Program-made: the position numbers and the translations under genes
Assembly: GCA_907164885.2 (NCBI GenBank)
Contig: OU015490.1
Coordinates: 19,380,613-19,444,612, forward strand
Length of the DNA: 64,000 nucleotides
Origin: Dolomedes plantarius
Taxonomy: Eukaryota; Arthropoda; Arachnida; Araneae; Dolomedidae
Reading direction: 5' to 3'
Shown: positions 9,342-19,823 of the stretch, piece after piece
How the letters are laid out: every line of letters begins with the position of its first letter
Numbering within the stretch: position 1 is the stretch's first letter
The notes under the pieces: generated by a model
The model's input: the letters and a program-made list of their open reading frames with translations, nothing else
Databases searched by the model: none
Told to the model about the DNA's origin: nothing

Positions 9342-10626
9342 CATAGTGGTATGAAAAACATACCACATATTCAAGCTTTTTCTGGGTGATTGCATGTTGG
9401 TATATTTTTGCTACCAATTGTTATTGAAGTTCCAATACTTCTATTTTTCAAGTATAGTTTGTGATAGTTGTCTATTTCTGCAGAGGATTTTCAAAATTCT
9501 TTCGAGACTGTCTTATTGTCAGTCATATGTACTCGCGTCTGAATAAATCGGTGTATTTTACTTAAATTGATTGTTACACATGCATAGTTTTTTTGATATC
9601 ATATCAAGATAAGTTGATAAAAGGTACGCAAATTTGATTTATTAATTTAATTACAATAATAATTATATTATGTTGTTAAACGTAAGGTGGTAATAAAACC
9701 ATACTATCGTGCATTTACCTAAGTATGTATATTCAAGCATGCAAACTTGAAAAACATTAATATCTAAGTAGATAAACAGGCAAATTAATATAAATAATTT
9801 AGTAATATGGTCTGTAAAGCATCATACTTTTTCTACATTTGTAGGTTTCTATATTTGTAAGCAAAATGGTAAATTGCATTTCTGCATTTGCTTCTACGTT
9901 ATTTTTTTGCAATTATACATAATTTTTAGAGGACATTTTGAAAACAATTTCTCAATTTTTATTTATTTTCATTAAATTTTAATGTTATGTTAGTAATATC
10001 TTTTCTCAATTATACGTTTCTTGTCCGATGCCCCTTGAACTACTTACAAATTAGGTTTTACTGCAATTTAAAATTGCATAACATATTCTTCCAAAACGGT
10101 ATTACTGCGTTTATTAATTTAGACGTTCTACAGTGTTGTTACAGACGAAAAACAATCAATCGGTGTAAAATATATGTGTATGTTCATTTGAATCTGTATA
10201 TGCATATATAGCATGGTGGTATAATATGTATACTGTAACGGTAATTACTAAAAAAATTTAAACATTAGTGTTTTCAGTTTTCATGGCATCATTTCATATG
10301 TTCATAGATATAAATAATTTTCTCTTTGTTCGTGAAACAATATTTTGTGCATTAAAGAGTTAAAGCGGTAACAGAACTCCGATAGAATAGGTACTCATCG
10401 GAATGTTTTGGTCTTAAACCTATTTCTAAAACTATAGTACCTTTTGCTCCTCCTGTGTTTTTTTAGGCTTCAGAATCGGCCTTCTTTTGCTCTTCCCGAC
10501 CTAAAAATAGCGTCATATGTCATTTCAATGGGATTAAATTATGGTTTGTATTTTGAGAATATTTCCCTCGATTCATTTTCATAGCGGTTAATAGGATGCT
10601 CTGCGTACAGAACACGAGGCACTGTG
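9342..10626. other. AT-rich region, nothing recognised
   Basis: There is no ORF with protein-like composition, no terminal repeats and no RNA-gene signal that I can see. Short ORFs here are typical of chance in AT-rich sequence. Confidence 0.5.
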
Positions 10627-10933
10627 ATGGTCATTAGGGATGCGACATCGATAACAAAACATCGATGTTTTGAAACATCGATATTCAATATTAAAATATC
10701 GATGCTAATAAAACATCGCCCAAAAACCATCGATGTTTTTAAACATCGATGTTTTAGAACATCCATTTTTTAAAATTGGTTTAGTAATCTCTAACATTAA
10801 TGTTACTTCGGTTAGTCGTTGTTGGTGATTTAATTTTACTCTCTGATTGGGCTGACACAAATGACAAAAATTTCGTTGCTTTTGCCTTGGGCTACATTGA
10901 TCAATCAAAATTCTCGTTGTAAATATCGCCATG

Positions 10934-11128
10934 TGGTACGGAGGGAAAGCAGAGGACTGTATATAAATAACAATTTTATTGAAAGCGGTGCCGCAACATG
11001 GGCTTGAAAAATGGCCGCTGAAAGCGACGCGACTTACTCACTTAGAACGTTTCACACTGGCGCGTTTTTTCATACAACCAAAAGGTGGCGCTACAATCGC
11101 CGGAAATTGCCGTTATCAGTACGGAACA
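10934..11128 (-). repeat. BEL 3' LTR
   Basis: On the minus strand it starts TGTTCCGTACTG and ends CGTACCA. It contains a CAATAAAATTG polyadenylation motif. Partner of 16850-17046. Confidence 0.92.
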
Positions 11129-11255
11129 TTCCGCCGGCCTTGAAATAACATTTCAATACACAAAAAAATTAAAAATAAACACATTATAACTATACTAATA
11201 TAAGATACAACAATACAATAATAAAGAAAAGAAGTAAACATAAAAAGGTTCAATT

Positions 11256-14200
11256 TTACATTGGCAAAATACATATCTTTGATATAGGTCTTTTTAGTAC
11301 AGCAGTGGGAGTTTGTATTATCACTACTCGAACCTTACCGTCTTTGCCTTTAATGGTTTCTTTAATTCTACCTATGGAACATTTTGAGGGGGGAATATTG
11401 TCCTCCTTGATTAAAATTAAATCACCCACCTCTACATTATCTTTTTCAAATTTCCATTTCGATCTTTGTTGTAAGTTAGTTAAGTAATCATTCTTCCACC
11501 TCTTCCAAATGCCTTGCACTAATTTGGTTGTTAGTTGCCACCTAGATAGTCTATTGTCATTTATAGGCACAAGCTCGGGTTCGGGGATAGAATTTAGTGG
11601 GCGTCCTATTAAAAAGTGTCCCGGTGTTAAAGCTTGAAAGTCATTAGGGTCTGGTGACAATGGGCAAATAGGTCTCGAATTTAAAATAGCCTCTATTTGT
11701 GTGATGACCGTTAAAAATTCTTCATAGGTTAAATTAGTATTACCAACTGCTCGCTTTAAGTAATATTTGAATGATTTTACCCCTGCTTCCCATAACCCTC
11801 CAAAGTTTGGGGATCTAGGGGGGATAAATTTCCAAGTTACCTGCTCTGAGGACAAATAGTTTCCAAGCTGTTCATTAGGCTCTTGAATTAATTTGTACAG
11901 TTTCTTTAATTCAGCACATGCCCCAATGAAATTTGTGGCGTTATCTGTGTAAATTATCACGCTTTTTCCTCGTCTTGCAAAAAATCTTTTAAGACATGCG
12001 ATAAAGGACTCTGATGTCAAATCCGAAACTATTTCCATGTGAATAGCTTTAGTCGCAAGACAAATAAAAATTGAAACATAAATTTTTTTCAATATACATT
12101 TCCGTTGATAAGGAATTTTTATAGAAAAGGGTCCACAGAGATCCACGCCGGTAACGTTAAACGGTGCGTTAGGAGTTACTCTATCAGAGGGTAAATTACC
12201 CATAATCTGTACAGCAGGTTTAGGGTTTTGCTTAAAGCAAATTATGCAATCGTTAACTACCTTCCTTGCAGTCAATCTGCCATTAATGGGCCAAAATTCT
12301 TGACGTACGGTATATAGGAGAGTTTGTGGGCCTGCATGATGGTTTTTCCTGTGAAAATGCTCAAAAATCATTCGAGTCAATTTATTACTCTTGGGAATAA
12401 TAATGGGGTGTTTCTGATCAAACTTTAAGTCAGAATTGCCTAAGCGACCTCCAACTCTTAAAATGTTGTTTTCGTCTAAAAATGGATTTAAGTTTTGCAA
12501 TCCACTACCTTTGGGCACAGGTTCTCCCTTTAGAAGATTGATAATCTCCTTTTCAAAATATCTTACCTGGACGGCTTTAATTATAGATATCTCCGACCAC
12601 CTCAATTCCTTGGTAGTGAGCGGTCCTTTTAATTTGTGGCCTGTCTTACAATTACTAAAAAATCTAAAAATATATGACAAAATGCGAATTAACTTCAAAT
12701 AATTATTAGTTAAACTTAATAATGTATCAAAAAAATTGTCCCTTGTAAGAATTAGAGTTTTATCGGAGTGCCCTTTGAATTCATTTAAATATTGTTCATT
12801 TTCAGTAGAATGATATTCAGGAATATCCCTTGGAACAATAATATCCGCTTGTAGGAATGTAGGCCCTTTCCACCACAAAACATTTGATGAAAGGTCTTTA
12901 GCATCTAGTCCCCGTGAAATAATGTCTGCCGGATTCTGCTTGGAGGAGACGTGACCCCAGTGGAAATTTTCAGTCAGTTGTTGAATGTTACTAACTCTAT
13001 TCCCAACGAAAGTTTTTAGTTGATGAGGCGATGTTTTTATCCAAGAAAGAGCGATAGTTGAGTCTGACCATAAGAACACTGATTCAATATGTAGATGTAA
13101 TGATGTTAAACATTTTCTCATAAGTTGAGATACAAGTAGACAAGCATTTAATTCTAACCTCGGGATTGTTACCTTTCGAATTGGTGCTACTCTTGATTTA
13201 CTGCAGAGTAATTGACTTTTTACAGTGTTGTCATACGCTATAGACTGTATGAAAATAACTGCACCATACGCATTTTCTGAGGCGTCTGCGAATCCATGTA
13301 GAAATATTCGTACAGGTGTCTTGGATAGGCAATATCTAGGTATCTTTAATTTATTCAGATTCAAAAGTGATAAGGAAAAATCATGCCACTCCTTAGCTAA
13401 AGATTCTGGAAGTTGTTCATGCCATGTAATTTTCAATAACCACAGTTGCTGCAAGAAGATTTTAGCCTTTGCAATGACCGGACCAATTAAACCAAGAGGA
13501 TCAAATATTTTGGCTATTTGTGAAAGCACTTCTGATTTAGTGTAATTCAATTTAGGATTTACCTTGGTCGTGTAAATAAACATATCAGTTTTAGGTTTCC
13601 ACAACATACCCAATGTTTTTACCACATCTAATTCAGAGTCTGATTTAATAGCATATTCTTGATTAATTTGAGATGGATCTGTTAATAAACTAGGGTGGTT
13701 TGTGCACCATTTGTGTAAATCCATACCTCCAGACTTCAACAACTTTATTAACTGAGACTGAAGCTCCTTAAGCTTGGAGAATTCAGATTCTCCGCTTAAG
13801 ATATCATCCATATATGTATCTGATTGAACAACTGAAGATGCTAGTGGATATTGATCTCCATCATCAATTGCGAGTTGTTTAAGTGATCGCGTTGCTAAAA
13901 ATGGAGCACTTGTCGTGCCATATGTAACAGTGCACAGTCTGTAAGTCCTTGCAGGTTCGTTCATCCCTTCCTTCCAAAATATGCGCAATAGATCGCGTTG
14001 AGAATCGTCTATCAAAATTTGCCGGAACATTTTTCTTATATCGGCAGTAAGTGCATATTCGTGCCTTCGAAATCTAAGTAGAACAGCGAAAAGATCATCC
14101 TGTATTATACCTCCCGTCAACTGTAATGAATTTAGTGATTCTCCTGAAGACGTAACAGACGAAGCATTAAATACTACTCTTAAAGGCGTTGTCTCCTTAT

Positions 14201-14315
14201 CAGGTCTGTAGACACCGTGGTGAGGGAGATAATATACAATTTCTGGTTCTTCATTTTCTAAAACTTCCTCCATATGGCCTAAGGTTAAATATTCGCGAAT
14301 AAATTCTTTATACAT
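11256..14315 (-). CDS. BEL/Pao pol: reverse transcriptase, RNase H, integrase
   Basis: A 1019-residue open frame. Its ATG at 14315 is not the true start: the same frame continues upstream to about 14640 with recognisable pol sequence but two in-frame stops (TGA near 14470, TAA near 14340). RT carries the YMDD box (DTYMDDIL, about 167) and RNase H begins at FADASENAYGA (about 344). The integrase H2C2 finger is near 655, and its core D, D and E motifs are VTGVDLCGP, IYTDNATNF and GGLWEAGVKS (about 720-845). The C-terminus is the DUF5641-type BEL domain. The RT N-terminus is cut off by the stops, so a complete polyprotein cannot be made from this copy. Confidence 0.93.
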   Translation of the reverse strand: MYKEFIREYLTLGHMEEVLENEEPEIVYYLPHHGVYRPDKETTPLRVVFNASSVTSSGESLNSLQLTGGIIQDDLFAVLLRFRRHEYALTADIRKMFRQILIDDSQRDLLRIFWKEGMNEPARTYRLCTVTYGTTSAPFLATRSLKQLAIDDGDQYPLASSVVQSDTYMDDILSGESEFSKLKELQSQLIKLLKSGGMDLHKWCTNHPSLLTDPSQINQEYAIKSDSELDVVKTLGMLWKPKTDMFIYTTKVNPKLNYTKSEVLSQIAKIFDPLGLIGPVIAKAKIFLQQLWLLKITWHEQLPESLAKEWHDFSLSLLNLNKLKIPRYCLSKTPVRIFLHGFADASENAYGAVIFIQSIAYDNTVKSQLLCSKSRVAPIRKVTIPRLELNACLLVSQLMRKCLTSLHLHIESVFLWSDSTIALSWIKTSPHQLKTFVGNRVSNIQQLTENFHWGHVSSKQNPADIISRGLDAKDLSSNVLWWKGPTFLQADIIVPRDIPEYHSTENEQYLNEFKGHSDKTLILTRDNFFDTLLSLTNNYLKLIRILSYIFRFFSNCKTGHKLKGPLTTKELRWSEISIIKAVQVRYFEKEIINLLKGEPVPKGSGLQNLNPFLDENNILRVGGRLGNSDLKFDQKHPIIIPKSNKLTRMIFEHFHRKNHHAGPQTLLYTVRQEFWPINGRLTARKVVNDCIICFKQNPKPAVQIMGNLPSDRVTPNAPFNVTGVDLCGPFSIKIPYQRKCILKKIYVSIFICLATKAIHMEIVSDLTSESFIACLKRFFARRGKSVIIYTDNATNFIGACAELKKLYKLIQEPNEQLGNYLSSEQVTWKFIPPRSPNFGGLWEAGVKSFKYYLKRAVGNTNLTYEEFLTVITQIEAILNSRPICPLSPDPNDFQALTPGHFLIGRPLNSIPEPELVPINDNRLSRWQLTTKLVQGIWKRWKNDYLTNLQQRSKWKFEKDNVEVGDLILIKEDNIPPSKCSIGRIKETIKGKDGKVRVVIIQTPTAVLKRPISKICILPM

Positions 14316-14651
14316 CCTTAAGAATTTGGGATTTTGATTTTATATTTTCCATAAACAATCAAGTTTTCGTAAGGCATTTTGTTTGGAATCACCTAAACAA
14401 TCAGGATTCTTCAAAAACGGCATTTGAACAATGTATCGGCCTGAATTGTCCCTTCTGAAGGGTATTCAAAAACTATGTTGTTCACATAGTTTATCATCAG
14501 CACTTTTAATCATTTCAACGTTATTTTCCGGTATCAGTTCTGCTTCGAAAAAATTCTTAAGTGATTTATCTAAATTAGTTTCATTAAGTAAACAACAGTA
14601 ACGAGAATTATTATATTTTTCGTGTTGTAAAGATCCGATTACTATATAACC

Positions 14652-14978
14652 TCCTCCTTGTCACCCATGGTACTTTGGAAGAAGTCCGGGTGGGTCTTTT
14701 CAGATCAAGCCCAGAAAGTACCAAACGGTCTTCTCGCGCTTCACGAGTGGTCATATAAAAGCACTCACTTTTCGGCAGGGACAGAAGATCTTCCCGGAGT
14801 GCCACTGGTGCTCTGCCGACATGGCCTCCCCTGCCCATATTTTAAATTGTTTGGGTTTTACTAAGGACGAGGTCCTTCTGGACCCTCTACTGATTTTAGA
14901 CTTTTTGGAAATTTTTGGTTTTATGGAGATTGTCTAGCCTTGCTAGACAATCTGGGATTAGTATATTTAAAAAAAAAA
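14652..14978 (+). mobile_element. Poly(A)-tailed retroposon (SINE-like) inside BEL gag-pol
   Basis: A GC-rich 327-bp segment ending in an A-run, flanked by 11-bp repeats ACTATATAACC (14641-14651) and ACTGTATAACC (14979-14989), a TSD with one mismatch. It is oriented opposite to the BEL element. The BEL reading frame is continuous from one side of the insert to the other. No clear A or B box was found, so it may be a SINE of unknown head type or another poly(A) retroposon. Confidence 0.75.
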
Positions 14979-16807
14979 ACTGTATAACCAAACTTAGTGT
15001 TCTGTAACATTAATTTTCCATCTTCCGTATAAATTCTTTCACTTTTCAAAATATCAAAAAAAAGTTGATTTCCGATCAAGAAATCGATCTGGCTGGGTAG
15101 ATAAAACCCTTTATCTGCAAGTTCCACATAATTAGGAAATTTAACACTTGATATATCTAGTTTTGCTACTGGGAAAATTTCAGTTATTCTTGGAACCAAT
15201 ATGCAATCTATATTCACCGAAAATGTCTCTCCTTTGTTAGAAATATTAGCATTTACTTTAGCCTTAACTGAATGAATTGAGTTGTTTATTCCTGAAATTG
15301 AAGTTTTAATATTCTCTTTTCTTAACCCCAAATTTTCTGCACAACGCTTAGTAATGAGATTTATTTCGCTTCCATTGTCCAGCAAGCCTTTAAATTTGCA
15401 CCTTTGACCGTATTTATTTTTAACATAAATAACCACAGTATTTAATAAAACACTTTCATTCTGCGGAAGTGCAGCATTTGCTTTTTCATTTTTTGAAAGC
15501 TTGGAACTAAGCAAAACACTCCTCATTTCAGCGCCAAGCTGTGTCGCGCCATTTTGTCTATCTGACTCATCACTTTTAATGTTCTGAGGCAATGTGTTTT
15601 GATTTCCATGTGTTTCTTTCATTTCATCGAATAAGTGCAATAATGTATGGTGTTTCTTTTTACAAATACTACAAACGTATTTCGATTTGCATTGAGATAC
15701 AGTATGGAAATTTAAACAGTTATAGCATAACTTTTGATTTTTAACGAATTCATATCTGCTTGAGATCTTCATATTTTGAAATTGTGAGCATTTATGTAAA
15801 GGATGTGGGTTTTTACATAAAACACAAAGCTTTAAATGCTCCTTGGAATTAATCATGAAAGTTTTGGTACGATTTGAGATATTTGAAACGTTTTTAGGGC
15901 TGGACTTAACCGAAAAATTTCTGTTTAAGCCTTCTAACATCAAACTTCGCGTTTCTAAGAAATTTAAAAATTCGTCTAATGATGGAACTTCCTTAGAATT
16001 CAGAGATAACTCGTATTGTTTTCTAGTTTCTCTGTCCAATTTACTCGTAATAACATTTATCAACATAATATCTGAAAGATTGTTTCTTTTATATTCTAAA
16101 ACGCTCAAGGCTCGTAAGTTTCGATTTATACAATCTACCAAATTGCGTAATTCTTTTGGCGACTCATGCGTGATTTTCTCGAAATTCATTAGAGCTTGGA
16201 TATGTGCTTCGACTAACATTCTGGCGTTCTGATAGCGTTCATCCAATGCATTAAACAGAGACTTATAAGTGTCATCTAGAGTTTCTAATTGTTTTGCTTC
16301 ACCCTTTAGTGCTGCGCGTAAATAATATAGTTTTTGCGTTTCTGATAAGGCAACATTTTTATCAATTAAATTAGAAAATTGGAGTTTAAACTGACTCCAT
16401 TCCTCGTATTTTCCTGAAAACTGTGGAAGCGGGATTTCTGGGAGCTTAACATTTGGCGATGAAGTTGGCAGATCAGCATTATTCATTTTATTATGATCAT
16501 TTTCAAGTTTATTACTTGCATACAGTTTACTATTGAGGCAATTTAGGCTTACCTCTAATTCTTCCAGTCTGGAATCTAAATCTTGAAGTTCTTCGATTTC
16601 TGTTAAATCCGTATCCTCAGGTAAATCATAATATTCACTGCGTAATTCTTTGGTTTTATCTTGAAGCCTTTTAACGTTCGTCAGTTTCAATTGGAGCTCA
16701 ATGCTCGCTTTATCACTGCCTTTAAAGTTTTGCACGAAGTTTTCGACCTGCGTTACTTTTCCTTTCAAACTTGATTTTTGTCTTTTTAAAGCGGTAAATT
16801 TCTCCAT
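14921..16807 (-). CDS. BEL/Pao gag-protease (3' end replaced by inserted retroposon)
   Basis: ATG at 16807, 43 nt inside the 5' LTR. Residues 1-100 are a charged coiled coil. Residues about 125-300 form the BEL gag core (DUF1759-like: LPQFSGKYEEWSQF). Three Cys/His knuckles follow (CVLCKNPHPLHKC about 330, CYNCLNFHTVSQC about 363, CSICKKKHHTLLH about 380). An aspartic protease with LLDNGSEINLI lies near 476, with Asn where BEL proteases usually have Ser or Thr after Asp. Native sequence ends at FGYTV; the final 18 or so residues are read from the inserted retroposon. BEL elements normally make one gag-pol protein; here the frame is interrupted just after the protease. Confidence 0.9.
   Translation of the reverse strand: MEKFTALKRQKSSLKGKVTQVENFVQNFKGSDKASIELQLKLTNVKRLQDKTKELRSEYYDLPEDTDLTEIEELQDLDSRLEELEVSLNCLNSKLYASNKLENDHNKMNNADLPTSSPNVKLPEIPLPQFSGKYEEWSQFKLQFSNLIDKNVALSETQKLYYLRAALKGEAKQLETLDDTYKSLFNALDERYQNARMLVEAHIQALMNFEKITHESPKELRNLVDCINRNLRALSVLEYKRNNLSDIMLINVITSKLDRETRKQYELSLNSKEVPSLDEFLNFLETRSLMLEGLNRNFSVKSSPKNVSNISNRTKTFMINSKEHLKLCVLCKNPHPLHKCSQFQNMKISSRYEFVKNQKLCYNCLNFHTVSQCKSKYVCSICKKKHHTLLHLFDEMKETHGNQNTLPQNIKSDESDRQNGATQLGAEMRSVLLSSKLSKNEKANAALPQNESVLLNTVVIYVKNKYGQRCKFKGLLDNGSEINLITKRCAENLGLRKENIKTSISGINNSIHSVKAKVNANISNKGETFSVNIDCILVPRITEIFPVAKLDISSVKFPNYVELADKGFYLPSQIDFLIGNQLFFDILKSERIYTEDGKLMLQNTKFGYTVFFFKYTNPRLSSKARQSP
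14927..14953. repeat. Perfect 12-bp hairpin near the retroposon tail
   Basis: AGATTGTCTAGC and GCTAGACAATCT are perfect inverted copies around a 3-nt CTT loop. It lies 25 bp before the A-run, so it may be the 3' end structure of the retroposon RNA. Confidence 0.85.
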
Positions 16808-16849
16808 AGTTACGCGAAAAGTTCCACCTCCGGATCGCTAGGACCAAAA

Positions 16850-17046
16850 TGGTACGGAGGGAAAGCAGAGGACTGTATATAAATAACAATTTTATTGAAA
16901 GCGGTGCCGCAACATGGGCTTGAAAAATGGCCGCTGAAAGCGACGCGACTTACTCACTTAGAACAAGTTTCACACTGGCGCGTTTTTTCATACAACCAAA
17001 AGGTGGCGCTACAATCGCCGGAAATTGCCGTTATCAGTACGGAACA
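16850..17046 (-). repeat. BEL 5' LTR with adjacent primer-binding site
   Basis: Identical to the 3' LTR apart from an inserted AA. On the minus strand it is followed within a few nt by TGGTCCTAGCGATCCGGAGG (about 16828-16847), a plausible tRNA primer-binding site in the expected position. Confidence 0.9.
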
Positions 17047-17180
17047 GCATGTTTTGCCTTCAAATGTCCAGATAAATTCGTGGTATTGCCAGAAGTTTTG
17101 AGAGACTTAGGCAAATATTGCATTTTGCCAATTTGTCAGAGGTTTTGCAAAAATATTTCCAAACGGTACTTTTGCGAGGC
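17047..17180 (-). pseudogene. hAT transposase BED zinc-finger remnant
   Basis: Minus-strand translation gives VWKYF, a Cys-x2-Cys pair (KCNIC) and, after a frameshift, NTTNLSGHLKAKH, the ending of a BED finger (W..F, C-x2-C, T.NL..HL...H). The last His codons lie at the BEL insertion junction, and the frame continues at 10933 for a few codons before a stop. BED fingers bind element ends in hAT transposases. Broken by a frameshift, the BEL insertion and later stops. Confidence 0.7.
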
Positions 17181-18050
17181 ATCTTACTAATAATATTAAC
17201 GTGAACTTATATAAAACCAGAACAAAACAAAAACTTAAATGGCTGCTCTCGCGTATATACTAATTGTAAAAATAAAACCCCATGGAAGGTTCTGGAGTGT
17301 TAGGCACATTCCAAGCACTCTGATTCGTTCATTGGTTGTTGACTGCCATTTGTCTGTTTGCTAAGGAATCGATCCCCCTTATGTATTCGTCCTTTTCAGA
17401 ATTCAGACTTACATTTACTGAGTGTGAAAATTATGCTACGTGGTAAAATTTTTTTTATTATGGTTGACCCGGCGGGAGCCATGTGTTCAAATCTTCGGAT
17501 TAAAGTTCAGGAAATATAAAAACAACGGCTGCAAATAATCATCTGGCGTGACGACAGAAAGACAAGGTACTTTATTTTCACACATAAACGTAGATAGAAA
17601 ATCAGAAGAGCATCGCAATGCTAATCTTAGCACGAAGCTAAATAGAACACAACCGTTTTACATCGAATCAAAATTAACTCTGCTGAAAAACAAAACATTA
17701 CTATGAGTTGCCAATCTATGAATACAAAACTATTCAAAATACAATTACATTTAGCTGACATCTAGGGGCGAAAGAAAAAACTAAATACTTTCAAACAATG
17801 GTACTTTTTCATTTAAAAAAACATCGAAACAACGTAAAACATCGAGTACAAAACATCGATGTTAAAAAAAACATCGGCTTCAATAAATCGATGTTTTTAT
17901 CAAAACATCGATGTTTTGAAAACATCGACATCGATGTCGCATCCCTAATGGTCATCTGTTAAATCTTTCCTCGGCAAATTTTACTCGTTAAAATTAAAAA
18001 AGTTCGGAAGAGCCAAACTGCTTTTCATTTTTGTGTCTTTGACTCTAATT

Positions 18051-18103
18051 CAGTGATTCTTAACCACTGTGCCGAGGAGGTATATCCCTCCTCGGCACAG
18101 TGG
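18051..18103. other. hAT-like terminus fused to a perfect 17-bp hairpin
   Basis: CAGTGATTCTTAACC (18051-18065) resembles a hAT terminal repeat. It runs into an exact 17-bp inverted repeat, 18064-18080 against 18087-18103, with loop TATATC. No matching opposite end was found, so this may be a solitary end of a deleted element. Confidence 0.5.
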
Positions 18104-18540
18104 AGGAATTCTTCGCATAATTATAGACTCGTCCCGAAATATCGAAGATAGTACTGCTAAAACTCCTGCAAATTTAGATTTTGCCCTACAACCGATATTG
18201 CGGGAAAAGCACATTTCGTTCCGTTGCATCCGTTCGATTCATTCACGAAAATTAACCAATTTTTATGTTGTCGTGAATTATCTGGTTTCGCAACATGAGA
18301 ACATATTTCCGATGAAATTCATCCGTATTTACAAGAAGTTAAAGTTTCGTGGGATTTGTGCATTGGATTTTTTTTCACAGACAATGTTCCTCGGCTATGG
18401 CTGGATCTATAAAAGGATTTGTAGCACATGTAAGGGATCATGATGCAGATATATTAGTTACCCATCGTTTTTTTTTCATCGGGAAACACTCATTACAAAA
18501 TAATTAACATCAGAATTCAAAATAGTGCTGGAATAGTGTA
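18104..18540. other. Unassigned sequence
   Basis: An ORF of about 124 codons (18069-18443, +) overlaps the hairpin but has no domain I recognise and starts inside the inverted repeat. I do not call it a gene. The rest is AT-rich. Confidence 0.35.
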
Positions 18541-18971
18541 TAATAATTACAAGATATAAAGAACTTTTTATATACCATGTTTTTTAATTTTCTGTTGAAT
18601 CCTATAAACTTGACAATTCTATGTATTAATAAATACTTTTTAAAAAATTTTTGATGAATTATCCCATCCACTTGAAAGAAAATGAAGTTCATCGGAAGTT
18701 AACTTGCGTTTGACTTATCGTTCCCTTTTCGGCCGATAGACGACTGCACCAGTCTACAAAACAAAATTATCTGAAAAAGAATTCAATCTGCTTAAAGATG
18801 GCTAAAAGTATTAAAATAATGCATTGTCATCGTGTTCTGAGCTATTCTAAATGTTTCAGATGTCTAGCTAGTCGGGAAGTTAGTTAAAAATCGATTGCAA
18901 GATTTGTACCAGACAAACACGCACACACACACACAAACAAGAAAGCGAGTTAATAAAAACATGGTAAAAAT
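18541..18971 (+). repeat. Unclassified dispersed repeat, copy 1
   Basis: About 430 bp shared with 26289-26712 (+) and 37523-37956 (-). The shared sequence begins TAATAATTACAAGAT and ends TTAATAAAAACATGG. A CA-rich microsatellite near the end varies in length among copies. There is no coding capacity and I see no terminal inverted repeats. Confidence 0.85.
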
Positions 18972-19095
18972 GATTAATTTTATAAAATCAAGACCATTAA
19001 AAAATCGCCTTTTTAGTCAATTTTGCCATTTTATGGAGTCTAAATACGAATCTTCGTTATAAATACGGAAGTCAGGTGGTTGCCCAGAGGGGAAA

Positions 19096-19823
19096 GTGTT
19101 ATCGCGCGTGCTCGAATTAAACGAGAAAAAGAAATTTTTTGAACATAATAATAATGATTTTGTTGATTTCTTGGATGACAAAATAGGGTGCGCTAAGCTA
19201 GCTTACACATCTGATATTTTTGGAATTTTTAATTACATAAATACAAGTATACAAGAACCGAAAGAAAATATTTTAAACTCAACTGATAAATTGTGGGGAT
19301 TTTAAAAAAAATGACAATAAATAAATACTTTATGGAAGAATAAAGCACAAGAAGGTAGTTTAGAAAAGTTTGAGTCAGTTCCAAAAGACTGTTATACAAT
19401 GATACATGAAATAGTTATTGATAATTTGACAATACCAGAGCAGAGAGTTTTTCATTTCTTTCCAAATTTATAAATTTAAAAAATTGATCGGATTCGAAAT
19501 CCGTTTGTCATAAACGACACGTCGCTGTATGAATTAACTTTGAAAGAAGAGGAAGAACTAATTGCGGTGTGTAATAACCGAGATTGAATTTCAAATCTGG
19601 ATTAATCTTGGATACGATTATCCGACAATATCCCAAAAATCTTTAAGGTTGTTATTTCAATTTTCCAACGAATCTGGATTTTCGACTTTGACCAGAATAA
19701 AAACGGGAAAAAAAAATATCCAGACTTTTAAATCTAGACCACGAAATGAGAGTAACATTGTCATTTTTATGCCCAAATGTAGATGAAGTTATCAAAAAAC
19801 AACAACATCAAATTTCGCATTAA
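19096..19823 (+). pseudogene. hAT transposase C-terminal relic (ZBED5/FAM200-like)
   Basis: Pieces in shifting frames translate to the C-terminal part of a hAT transposase: an open start (LELNEKKKFFEHNNNDF), then HEIVIDNLTIPEQRVFHFFP, RNPFVINDTSLYEL, an acidic EEEELI motif and a KQQHQISH ending. In this family the C-terminal region holds the dimerisation segment. Several stops and frameshifts are present. The part from 19298 is duplicated at 22751-23274. Confidence 0.75.

Larger units (their letters stand above)
10934..17046 (-). mobile_element. BEL/Pao LTR retrotransposon
   Basis: The LTRs at 10934-11128 (195 bp) and 16850-17046 (197 bp) are identical except for a 2-bp indel. The flanks are CCATG and GCATG, a 4-5 bp TSD with one mismatch at most. 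The internal region encodes gag-protease and RT-RNaseH-integrase of BEL/Pao type on the minus strand. The single gag-pol frame is broken by a retroposon insertion (14652-14978) and two in-frame stops. Inserted into the BED-finger remnant of the surrounding hAT. Confidence 0.93.
10635..17947. mobile_element. hAT relic (about 1.2 kb) split by a BEL/Pao insertion
   Basis: The ends are TAGGGATGCG...CGCATCCCTA with ATCGAT-rich subterminal repeats, flanked by a perfect 8-bp TSD ATGGTCAT (10627-10634 and 17948-17955). Setting aside the nested BEL element (10934-17046), about 1.2 kb of hAT sequence remains. It includes a degenerate BED zinc-finger stretch on the minus strand that crosses the BEL insertion point. 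Most of the transposase is missing, so it was already an internally deleted copy. Confidence 0.88.

Noticed and set aside
14652..14700. 5S rRNA-derived head on the retroposon
   Set aside because: The resemblance is short and on the strand opposite to the A tail.
18069..18443. 124-codon plus-strand ORF
   Set aside because: Starts inside a perfect hairpin, has no recognisable domain and lies beside a hAT-like end; likely chance.
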